NCBI GenBank assembly: GCA_947311115.1
Contig: CAMZKE010000061.1
Span: forward strand, 1-46,596
Direction of reading: 5' to 3'
DNA from: an uncultured Bacteroidales bacterium
GTDB lineage: Bacteria; Bacteroidota; Bacteroidia; Bacteroidales; JAFGXI01
Length of the DNA: 46,596 bases
The notes beneath the pieces are model-generated. The model saw only the letters and a list, made by a program, of their open reading frames with translations. It was not told the origin of the DNA and searched no databases. Made by a program: the position numbers and the translations under genes. Position 1 is the stretch's first letter. Each line of letters begins with the position of its first letter. Shown one piece after another: positions 40,287-46,596 of this stretch.

Positions 40287-43268
40287 CTATTTTAGAGATA
40301 GATGCGAAGTTTCTTTGTTATTTACAGCTTGATACAATACTTCTTGTATTTTTGTTCTTGTACCTAATCGTATAAGTTTTTTATTACTCATATCAGGGTT
40401 TATTCTGTTTGAAAGAAATACAAACAACAAGCCATTATCAGGGTCAACCCAAACCATTGTGCCGGTAAAACCGGTATGTCCAAAAGAATTAGAAGAAACC
40501 AAATTACAAGTAGGACCTATTTTATGAAAATCCATTTCAGGTTTATCGAAACCTAAACCTCTTCTATTTTTTGGACAGAACTGACAATGTGTGAATTTTT
40601 TAATAGTTGTTTCTTTTATATATCGTTTACCTCCATACGCACCATAATTTAAAAACATTTGCATTATTTTGGCAAGATCGTTAGCGTTTGTAAAAATACC
40701 GGCATGCCCTGCAACTCCGCCAAGCATGGCAGAACCCATATCGTGAACATAACCTTGAATTAATTGATGTCTATATGTTTTATCATCTTCGGTAGGTACT
40801 ATTTCGTTTTTAGGAAATTTAGTTAGTGGATTAAAACCCGTTGTATATGCTCCTAATTTTGAATAAAATTCCTTTTCAACATATTTATCGAGTGTAGTAG
40901 CAGCTTCTATTTCAACAACATTTTGCAATAAATAATAGCCCAAATCGCTATACTTATAACCTGTTTTTTTTCGTAATTTGGAATCAACAATTCGCTTATA
41001 AATACTATCGCGATACGAATCTAAAATATACATATTATCTGCAACTATTGTATGCTTTCCTTTTTCAGGTTGCGTTGCATAATACATATTTCTAACACTA
41101 TCATTTTTTATTGTTTTTAAATAAAAAGGTATCCAAGCTTTTAGTTGTGCTTGATGTGTTAAAATATTCTTTATTACAATTGTATCTTTGTTAGTTCCTT
41201 TTACATAAGGCAAATAATCGCCAAGCGTCTTGTTTAAATCTAACTTGTGCTTATCATAAAGTTTCATTAACGATGCTGTTGAAGCAACAATTTTTGTTAT
41301 TGATGCAATATCGTAAATATCAGATTTTTTAACATCGTATTTTTTTGCGTAAGTATGAGTTCCGAATGCTTTGTTATAAAAAACTTTACCATCTTTTGCC
41401 GCAAGCACCTGACAACCCGGAAATGCTCCTTCTCTAATAGAATTTAACACTATACTATCAACCTTATAAAGCATAGTTCCATTAATTTCAGCATCAAAAG
41501 CTGTAGTATATTTTAATCTTATTGAGTTTGGTATTATTACTCCAACACCTGATTTATATTTTTTACTTACTGATACAGAAAGTTTTCCTTTTGCAGGGAT
41601 TCCGCCAAATATCAATTGTGCTGATAAATTTTGCGTTAATTTCCAATCGTTATACGATACTATAACAGATTTAAACACATCTAAATTATCAAACTTTGAA
41701 AGTATATAAGGATTTGCAAACACATCGATAACAACATTTTTGCTTTTAGCTAAATTACTTACTTGCTTAATGCTTGAAAGCGATATTCCGTAATTTTTCT
41801 TTGGAATACGGTTTGGCTTATTAAAACTCACAATTATTAAATTATAATCTTTCAGCTTCTTTTTAAGATTATCCCACACTTCTTGTTTTGCAAACTTATT
41901 AATTTGAAATGTTGTAACATTGGCATATAAACGCAGTGTTTTTTGAAATGTATTTTCTTTTCTTTCGCCAATTGATATTGAAGCAATTTTTAGGGTATCT
42001 AAGCCAATAAATGGAACAAACCCCTTTTCGTTTTTTACTAATGTGAGTGAGTTTTCTATTAGAGTTTGTTTTAATTGTTTTGCTTTTTCGTTATTTAAAT
42101 CGGAAATTAAATTCTTGGTTTCTACTTTTGTTTTTTTACTCAAGCCAGCCCAATATTTTACAGCTAATATTTTTCTTACTTTATGGTTTAAAACCTCTAT
42201 TGATAATGTTTTATTATTAATAGCTTCTTTAATTTTAGCTACACCTGTACCCACCGATTTTGGAAACAAAAGAATATCATTTCCTGCCATAAGAGCTTTT
42301 AAATCGACAACACCCGGCTCAAAAAAGCTACTTACTCCTTTCATATTTAAAGCATCGGTAAATGCAATACCTTTAAAGCCCATTTCTGTTTTTAACAAAT
42401 CGGTTGACACTTTACGTGATAAGGTAGTTGCTGTATTTGGTGTGCTGTCTAACGCAGGAATATGGATATGTGCAACCATTACCGCTCCTAAACCTGATTT
42501 AAACAGCCAACGAAAAGGATATAACTCTATACTATCTAATCTTGCTCGAGTATGGTTAATTATTGGAAGTGCTTTGTGCGAATCAGTATCGGTATCACCA
42601 TGCCCGGGAAAGTGTTTTCCTGTTGCTAATATTCCATTATCTTGCATTCCGTTTGCGTAATGTTCACCTTTAAGAGCTACATTATATTTATTCTCTCCAA
42701 ACGAACGACTTCCAATTACAGGATTTGCAGGATTATTATTTATATCGATAACCGGAGCAAAATTAACCTGAGCTCCCATTCGTTTTATTTGACGTGCAAG
42801 CTCTTCTCCCATTTGGTAAAGCAATTTATTATTTTGTATTGCTCCCAACATCATTTGTCGTGGATAACGCACTGTGCTATCTAACCTCATTGACAAGCCC
42901 CACTCCCAATCACCTGCAATTAGTAATGGTGTTTTTGTTATTGATTGATAGTAATTTGTAAGATTAGCTTGCCTTACCGGACCTCCCTGAAAAAAAATTA
43001 ATCCTCCAACATGATACTTTTCTATTGCGTATTTTATATTATTTATATGTTCTTGATTCTTATTTGAATATGCCGCAATCATAAATAGCTGACCTATTTT
43101 TTCATCAATTGTCATTGAGTTTAAAACCGAATCAACCCAAGCGTTGTGCATATATTTATAAAACGGAGGATTAGTTTTTAAAACAGAAGAATTATTATTT
43201 GCTTTAAACCCGCTAACTGCAACTATAATAACAATTAATAGTAGTATTTTTGAGATATTAAATTTCAT
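40287..43268 (-). CDS. GH3 glycosidase fused to a beta-lactamase-like serine hydrolase
   Basis: A 993-residue exported protein. The N-terminal hydrophobic segment (ISKILLLIVIIVAVSGF) precedes a GH3 NagZ-like barrel about 45-370, with the family signature GKHFPGHGDTDTDSH near 220 and the nucleophile segment GIAFTDALNMKGV near 300. A GH3 C-terminal alpha/beta domain covers about 400-575. A class C beta-lactamase/DD-peptidase-like domain runs about 600-985, with SxxK in DIASITKIVAST, a YSD motif in YKYSDLGYYLL and HTGFTGT near 930. The fusion is known in Bacteroidota and joins an N-acetyl-hexosaminidase-type module to a serine hydrolase, suggesting a cell-wall (muropeptide) function. Substrates are not proven. 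Confidence 0.92.
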   Translation of the reverse strand: MKFNISKILLLIVIIVAVSGFKANNNSSVLKTNPPFYKYMHNAWVDSVLNSMTIDEKIGQLFMIAAYSNKNQEHINNIKYAIEKYHVGGLIFFQGGPVRQANLTNYYQSITKTPLLIAGDWEWGLSMRLDSTVRYPRQMMLGAIQNNKLLYQMGEELARQIKRMGAQVNFAPVIDINNNPANPVIGSRSFGENKYNVALKGEHYANGMQDNGILATGKHFPGHGDTDTDSHKALPIINHTRARLDSIELYPFRWLFKSGLGAVMVAHIHIPALDSTPNTATTLSRKVSTDLLKTEMGFKGIAFTDALNMKGVSSFFEPGVVDLKALMAGNDILLFPKSVGTGVAKIKEAINNKTLSIEVLNHKVRKILAVKYWAGLSKKTKVETKNLISDLNNEKAKQLKQTLIENSLTLVKNEKGFVPFIGLDTLKIASISIGERKENTFQKTLRLYANVTTFQINKFAKQEVWDNLKKKLKDYNLIIVSFNKPNRIPKKNYGISLSSIKQVSNLAKSKNVVIDVFANPYILSKFDNLDVFKSVIVSYNDWKLTQNLSAQLIFGGIPAKGKLSVSVSKKYKSGVGVIIPNSIRLKYTTAFDAEINGTMLYKVDSIVLNSIREGAFPGCQVLAAKDGKVFYNKAFGTHTYAKKYDVKKSDIYDIASITKIVASTASLMKLYDKHKLDLNKTLGDYLPYVKGTNKDTIVIKNILTHQAQLKAWIPFYLKTIKNDSVRNMYYATQPEKGKHTIVADNMYILDSYRDSIYKRIVDSKLRKKTGYKYSDLGYYLLQNVVEIEAATTLDKYVEKEFYSKLGAYTTGFNPLTKFPKNEIVPTEDDKTYRHQLIQGYVHDMGSAMLGGVAGHAGIFTNANDLAKIMQMFLNYGAYGGKRYIKETTIKKFTHCQFCPKNRRGLGFDKPEMDFHKIGPTCNLVSSNSFGHTGFTGTMVWVDPDNGLLFVFLSNRINPDMSNKKLIRLGTRTKIQEVLYQAVNNKETSHLSLK

Positions 43269-43295
43269 TATTTTTAGCTGTATTTAATTATACTA

Positions 43296-43303
43296 CAAAG
43301 CTA
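43296..43303 (-). promoter_or_regulatory. -7 box TAGCTTTG of the GH3 fusion gene
   Basis: An exact TAnnTTTG match on the minus strand, 27 nt before the ATG. Confidence 0.5.
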
Positions 43304-43449
43304 TTTAATACATTGCATTGAATATTATAATAAGTAAAAAGTTGCTAACAGATTTATGTTAATTCAAACATTATTGAAAATATTTATTAATTTTAGGTGT
43401 TCTGCATAATATTTGATGTGCATATTGTTTTTTACTAAAATTTGTTATT

Positions 43450-44484
43450 ATGATTACTAAAAAAATATATTTTACAATAATTGTCTTTTTCATAACAATT
43501 ATAAGCTTATACTCACAAATATCAACAGTAAAAACAAGCGAATTTAATTATAAATACAAGTCTGAATTAAAGTTAATATTGAATAACAACTTTGGCAACA
43601 TAAATATATTAAGCAGTAATAATGATAGTATAAAAATTGAAACAAGAGTAAATGCAATTGCTAGTAATAAAAAAAAATCGAGCAAATCTTTAGCTAAGGT
43701 AAACATAAAAGAAGTAGTAGATAATAACTTTATTTCAATATCGACAATACTAAAAAACAAAAAAGAAAGTGATAATTTACATATTGATTATATTGTACAC
43801 CTACCTATAAATACAAATCTGTATATTGCAAACAAGCACGGAAATGTATACATAGGCGACCACCATGGAAAATTAAATATAAACATTAACTACGGTAAAT
43901 TTAAGGCAAAAAATCTTGTTTTTACGGAAAGCAAACCACTTTCTAAATTAAATTTTAAATACTGTGATGTTGATATAGAAAGCTGTAATTGGGCTGAAAT
44001 AAACACCTCGCATACAAATTTAAATATTTCTATAAGCAAAAATTTAATAATAAATTCTGATTATTCAATTGTAAAACTTGAACAAAACACAATTTTAAAG
44101 ATAAAATCAAATAACGACATTTACAAAATAAACAGCATTTCTAAAATTTCAGGAACAACTAAAAACACAAGCACATACGCTAAAAACATAACATCTTCTA
44201 TTAATATAGTTGGAGAAAATGCTTACTTTAAAACAGGTTATATTTCAAGCTATTTTGATGAAATAAATTTAAAATATTTGAACGGAGATGTTAGTTTACT
44301 AATTGACGAGAAAACATCGTTCAAAATAAATTGTACTGTTGAAAATGGAAAAATAGATATTGACAAGAAAACTAATATAATAAAAGGTAGTAATTTTGAA
44401 ACTATCGAAGGATATATTGGTGCAAATAAAGATTCCAATAAAATAGTAAATATAAAAATAGTAAACGGAAATCTTGAATTTTAA
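43450..44484 (+). CDS. Exported DUF4097-like beta-helix protein
   Basis: A 344-residue protein. A signal peptide (KIYFTIIVFFITIISLYSQ) is followed by a Lys/Asn/Ser/Ile-rich beta-repeat region in which short strands alternate with turns (NNNFGNINILSSNNDSIKIE, IANKHGNVYIGDHHGKLNIN, SLLIDEKTSFKINCTVENGK). The GNVYIGDHHG-type turns resemble DUF4097 putative adhesins, but it is not a clear member. There is no sorting domain or membrane anchor beyond the signal peptide, so a periplasmic or outer-membrane-associated place is likely. It is divergent from the GH3 fusion gene and is the last conventional gene before the CRISPR region. Confidence 0.7.
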   Translation: MITKKIYFTIIVFFITIISLYSQISTVKTSEFNYKYKSELKLILNNNFGNINILSSNNDSIKIETRVNAIASNKKKSSKSLAKVNIKEVVDNNFISISTILKNKKESDNLHIDYIVHLPINTNLYIANKHGNVYIGDHHGKLNININYGKFKAKNLVFTESKPLSKLNFKYCDVDIESCNWAEINTSHTNLNISISKNLIINSDYSIVKLEQNTILKIKSNNDIYKINSISKISGTTKNTSTYAKNITSSINIVGENAYFKTGYISSYFDEINLKYLNGDVSLLIDEKTSFKINCTVENGKIDIDKKTNIIKGSNFETIEGYIGANKDSNKIVNIKIVNGNLEF

Positions 44485-44600
44485 CAAATATTTTATACTG
44501 AGTATAATCCATATTAAACGATTAAAAAAAACTATTCATACAATTAATAATAAGCCTATTAGAGATGCAAAAAAACAAAAACTCATCTCACTAATTAAGT

Positions 44601-44609
44601 GAACACAGT
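44601..44609 (+). repeat. Truncated CRISPR repeat (3' end only)
   Basis: GAACACAGT, with one more matching base before it, equals the 3' end of the CRISPR repeat. It is followed by 29 nt, a normal spacer length, and then a full repeat at 44639. It is therefore probably a degenerate repeat of the original array. Confidence 0.55.
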
Positions 44610-44638
44610 TAACACTTCCTTTAATTTTTGCTCGGGTA

Positions 44639-44685
44639 GTTGTGAATTGCTTTCATTTTGTATCTTTTGACGTATTGAACACAGT
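44639..44685 (+). repeat. Isolated CRISPR repeat, 47-nt variant
   Basis: Identical to the 46-nt repeat of the main array except for one extra T in the TATCTTTTG segment. It is separated from the first regular repeat (45190) by 504 nt containing the antitoxin gene. Confidence 0.92.
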
Positions 44686-44715
44686 ACTGATTTATTACTA
44701 AATTAACTAACTTAG

Positions 44716-44733
44716 ATAGTGTTTTCGCACTAT
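44716..44733. repeat. Small hairpin beside the isolated repeat
   Basis: ATAGTG-TTTTCG-CACTAT, a perfect 6-bp stem with a 6-nt loop. There is no T-run directly after it. Its role is unknown. Confidence 0.5.
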
Positions 44734-44746
44734 TCAGGTACTAAAA

Positions 44747-44793
44747 TTAGTGCTTTTTTAGATATTTTTTAGTCGTTTTTTAGTGCTTTTTTA
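44747..44793 (+). repeat. Tandem 11-bp repeat, four units
   Basis: The units TTAGTGCTTTT, TTAGATATTTT, TTAGTCGTTTT and TTAGTGCTTTT begin at 44747, 44758, 44769 and 44780. The 11-bp phase places the TTAG words on one face of the helix. It lies between the isolated repeat and the antitoxin promoter. Confidence 0.85.
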
Positions 44794-44817
44794 CATAAAA
44801 TTACGAGTTATGTGTAT

Positions 44818-44865
44818 AACGTTTTGTCTAACGTTTTGATTTTTAATTTTGTATATTTATATTTG
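44818..44865 (+). promoter_or_regulatory. Antitoxin promoter with direct repeat over the -33 box
   Basis: TTTG (44835-44838) is 19 nt from TATATTTG (44858-44865), a full Bacteroidota promoter with transcription expected to start about 17 nt before the ATG at 44888. AACGTTTTG occurs twice (44818-44826 and 44830-44838), 12 bp apart, overlapping the -33 box. It is a plausible autoregulatory operator. Confidence 0.65.
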
Positions 44866-44887
44866 TGTAAATTTTAAATTATTTATT

Positions 44888-45181
44888 ATGAAAATTGCAA
44901 GTATAACAGATTTAATTCGCAATAGTAAAAAGGTTATTAATTGGGTTACGGATAATAATGAAACGGTTATAATTCATCGCCAAAGAGGTAATGATATTGT
45001 TATGATTAGTTTTGATGAGTGGAATAGATTAAATGAAAAAGATTATTTACACGGTTACGGAAATGAAACCGAATATCTTATAAGTTCAAAAGCTAATAAA
45101 AAGCATATAGACGAAAGTTTAAAACAATTAGAACGAGGAGAAACCTCTGTATTAAACCTTAATGATATATGCGAAGAATAG
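44888..45181 (+). CDS. Phd/YefM-type antitoxin, orphan
   Basis: A 97-residue protein. The ATG at 44888 was chosen over the GTG/ATG-like codon at 44849 because the family begins MK-x-(I/A)S-x-(T)-D-LR. The N-terminal DNA-binding domain reads MKIASITDLIRNSKKVINWV, then ETVIIHRQRGNDIVMISFDE, the typical Phd/YefM beta-hairpin. The C-terminal toxin-binding tail includes YLISSKANKKHIDESLKQLE. Such antitoxins neutralise RelE/YoeB or Doc toxins and repress their own operon. No toxin gene is present on either side: eight bases after the stop the CRISPR array begins. It may be a solitary antitoxin, or its partner was lost. Confidence 0.85.
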   Translation: MKIASITDLIRNSKKVINWVTDNNETVIIHRQRGNDIVMISFDEWNRLNEKDYLHGYGNETEYLISSKANKKHIDESLKQLERGETSVLNLNDICEE

Positions 45182-45189
45182 AATTTACA

Positions 45190-46596
45190 GTTGTGAATTG
45201 CTTTCATTTTGTATCTTTGACGTATTGAACACAGTGATACCGTAAAAGCAGTTAGAGTGCTGCCTGTTGTGAATTGCTTTCATTTTGTATCTTTGACGTA
45301 TTGAACACAGTAACCGAAGAAAAAACAAATGTAAAAGGAAAGTTGTGAATTGCTTTCATTTTGTATCTTTGACGTATTGAACACAGTTTAGTTGTTAATA
45401 CAAGTCAATTGTTTAATGTTGTGAATTGCTTTCATTTTGTATCTTTGACGTATTGAACACAGTAACTATAAAAGTTATATTTTTAGTGCTATGTTGTGAA
45501 TTGCTTTCATTTTGTATCTTTGACGTATTGAACACAGTAAAATTTTAAATAAAGTTTTAGACCCTTTGTTGTGAATTGCTTTCATTTTGTATCTTTGACG
45601 TATTGAACACAGTAAAATATTAAATAGCAATAGACAAAGTATGTTGTGAATTGCTTTCATTTTGTATCTTTGACGTATTGAACACAGTAGTATCAGGTTT
45701 AGCCTTTATTATTGAGTGTTGTGAATTGCTTTCATTTTGTATCTTTGACGTATTGAACACAGTTAAAATTTTAAATAAAGTTTTAGACCCCTTGTTGTGA
45801 ATTGCTTTCATTTTGTATCTTTGACGTATTGAACACAGTGGGTGTGCTTACCAATTAAAGCTCCATGCAGTTGTGAATTGCTTTCATTTTGTATCTTTGA
45901 CGTATTGAACACAGTATAATTATAGAAATTATAAATTATATAAAGTTGTGAATTGCTTTCATTTTGTATCTTTGACGTATTGAACACAGTTTAGTGAATT
46001 TTTTAATGTTAAGGGTTCTAGTTGTGAATTGCTTTCATTTTGTATCTTTGACGTATTGAACACAGTCAGCCCAAAAAATAGGATTACGCATATGAAGTTG
46101 TGAATTGCTTTCATTTTGTATCTTTGACGTATTGAACACAGTTGTAACAAGGCAAATATATTGGACAGCCCGGTTGTGAATTGCTTTCATTTTGTATCTT
46201 TGACGTATTGAACACAGTTAAATTCATTGATATTCAAATAAATAAGCAGTTGTGAATTGCTTTCATTTTGTATCTTTGACGTATTGAACACAGTTATGTT
46301 GTAATATTTCGTTAGTTAAATGTGGTTGTGAATTGCTTTCATTTTGTATCTTTGACGTATTGAACACAGTACAGCAGGTTGTTATAAGTGTAACATCTGG
46401 TTGTGAATTGCTTTCATTTTGTATCTTTGACGTATTGAACACAGTTGAACAAATTAAATTTAACAACGCATTTTAGTTGTGAATTGCTTTCATTTTGTAT
46501 CTTTGACGTATTGAACACAGTTGAACGGGTCTATTATTTCACTCATTTATTGTTGTGAATTGCTTTCATTTTGTATCTTTGACGTATTGAACACAG
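45190..46596 (+). CRISPR. CRISPR array, 19 repeats (last cut by window edge), probable type II-C
   Basis: Eighteen complete 46-nt repeats start at 45190, 45266, 45342, 45418, 45493, 45568, 45643, 45718, 45794, 45870, 45945, 46021, 46097, 46173, 46249, 46325, 46400 and 46476. A nineteenth (46552) runs to the window end. All are identical; each begins GTTGTGAATTGC and ends TTGAACACAGT. The 18 spacers are 29 or 30 nt. The repeat length and the GTTGTG...GCTTTCA...TATCTTTG...ACAG pattern match Bacteroidota type II-C (Cas9) arrays as I remember them. No cas gene or tracrRNA is in the window. Spacers 5 and 8 are nearly identical. Confidence 0.98.

Noticed and set aside
42043-42660. A 205-codon plus-strand frame opposite the GH3 gene
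   Set aside because: It is antisense to conserved GH3 motifs and has no recognisable features of its own.
40287-43268. The GH3/serine-hydrolase fusion as a new architecture
   Set aside because: Such fusions are already known in Bacteroidota, so the gene is listed as a feature only.
44686-44817. Possible tracrRNA next to the isolated repeat
   Set aside because: No stretch complementary to the repeat is present, and the hairpin at 44716-44733 plus T-rich 11-bp units does not make an anti-repeat.
45475-46466. Four minus-strand open frames of 60-70 residues inside the array
   Set aside because: They are read-through of the identical CRISPR repeats (repeated NESNSQ and FNTSKIQ peptides) and not genes.

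Overview
The window is about 46.6 kb of a low-GC member of the Bacteroidota; order and genus cannot be fixed from this sequence. The evidence is the Bacteroidota -7 promoter box (TAnnTTTG) in front of many genes, several proteins with type IX secretion (T9SS) C-terminal sorting domains of both type A and type B, a TonB-dependent receptor with a carboxypeptidase-regulatory-like plug extension, membrane-spanning TPR/HTH regulators, a MutS2-ExbB/ExbD neighbourhood, and a CRISPR repeat of the long (46-47 nt) kind typical of type II-C systems in this phylum.

Layout. 1-412: edge debris, with an internal fragment of an IS66-type transposase ending at a perfect 17-bp inverted repeat. 413-7570: a TPR/SpoIIE phosphatase (-), holB, a polysaccharide flippase, a small outer-membrane barrel protein, a SUI1-type translation factor, and a SPOR protein (-) convergent with the SUI1 gene across a perfect 27-bp palindrome. 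7675-10423: TonB receptor and a small His-rich protein. 10595-15512: mutS2 and an ExbB / 4-TM protein / ExbD / ExbD operon, followed by tRNA-Ser(GGA). 15780-18004: S4 RNA-binding protein, TatD nuclease and asparaginase operon, divergent from a thioredoxin-like gene. 18727-22989: a small exported protein and a 1278-residue T9SS type B adhesin-like protein. 23221-27145: vWA protein, ECF sigma factor and a TPR-bearing putative anti-sigma factor. 27301-29744: gcvT and ychF. 30093-38977: a cluster of two TPR-TM-coiled-coil-HTH regulators alternating with three T9SS type A cargo proteins, two of which carry CxxC thiol motifs. 39696-43268: a membrane-anchored receiver domain and a GH3/beta-lactamase-like fusion. 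43450-44484: a DUF4097-like exported protein. 44601-46596: a CRISPR array whose left end is interrupted by an orphan Phd/YefM-type antitoxin gene.

Underlying this ordinary chromosome is an unusual amount of structured non-coding DNA. There are five copies of an ~85-bp dispersed element with a covarying hairpin, two decayed copies of an unidentified coding fragment, a ptsI 3' remnant cut off exactly at one copy of the dispersed element, long perfect palindromes acting as terminators, a purine/pyrimidine minisatellite hairpin, an 11-bp tandem repeat beside the CRISPR locus, and a structured region with mutually exclusive hairpins near 39.4 kb. The strongest candidates for something new are the TPR-HTH/secreted-thiol-protein cluster with shared GTC-type promoter motifs, the dispersed element family, and the CRISPR array with a full Bacteroidota promoter inside every repeat. 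No cas gene lies in the window; they would have to be to the right or elsewhere. All functions are read from motifs and family knowledge without database searches.
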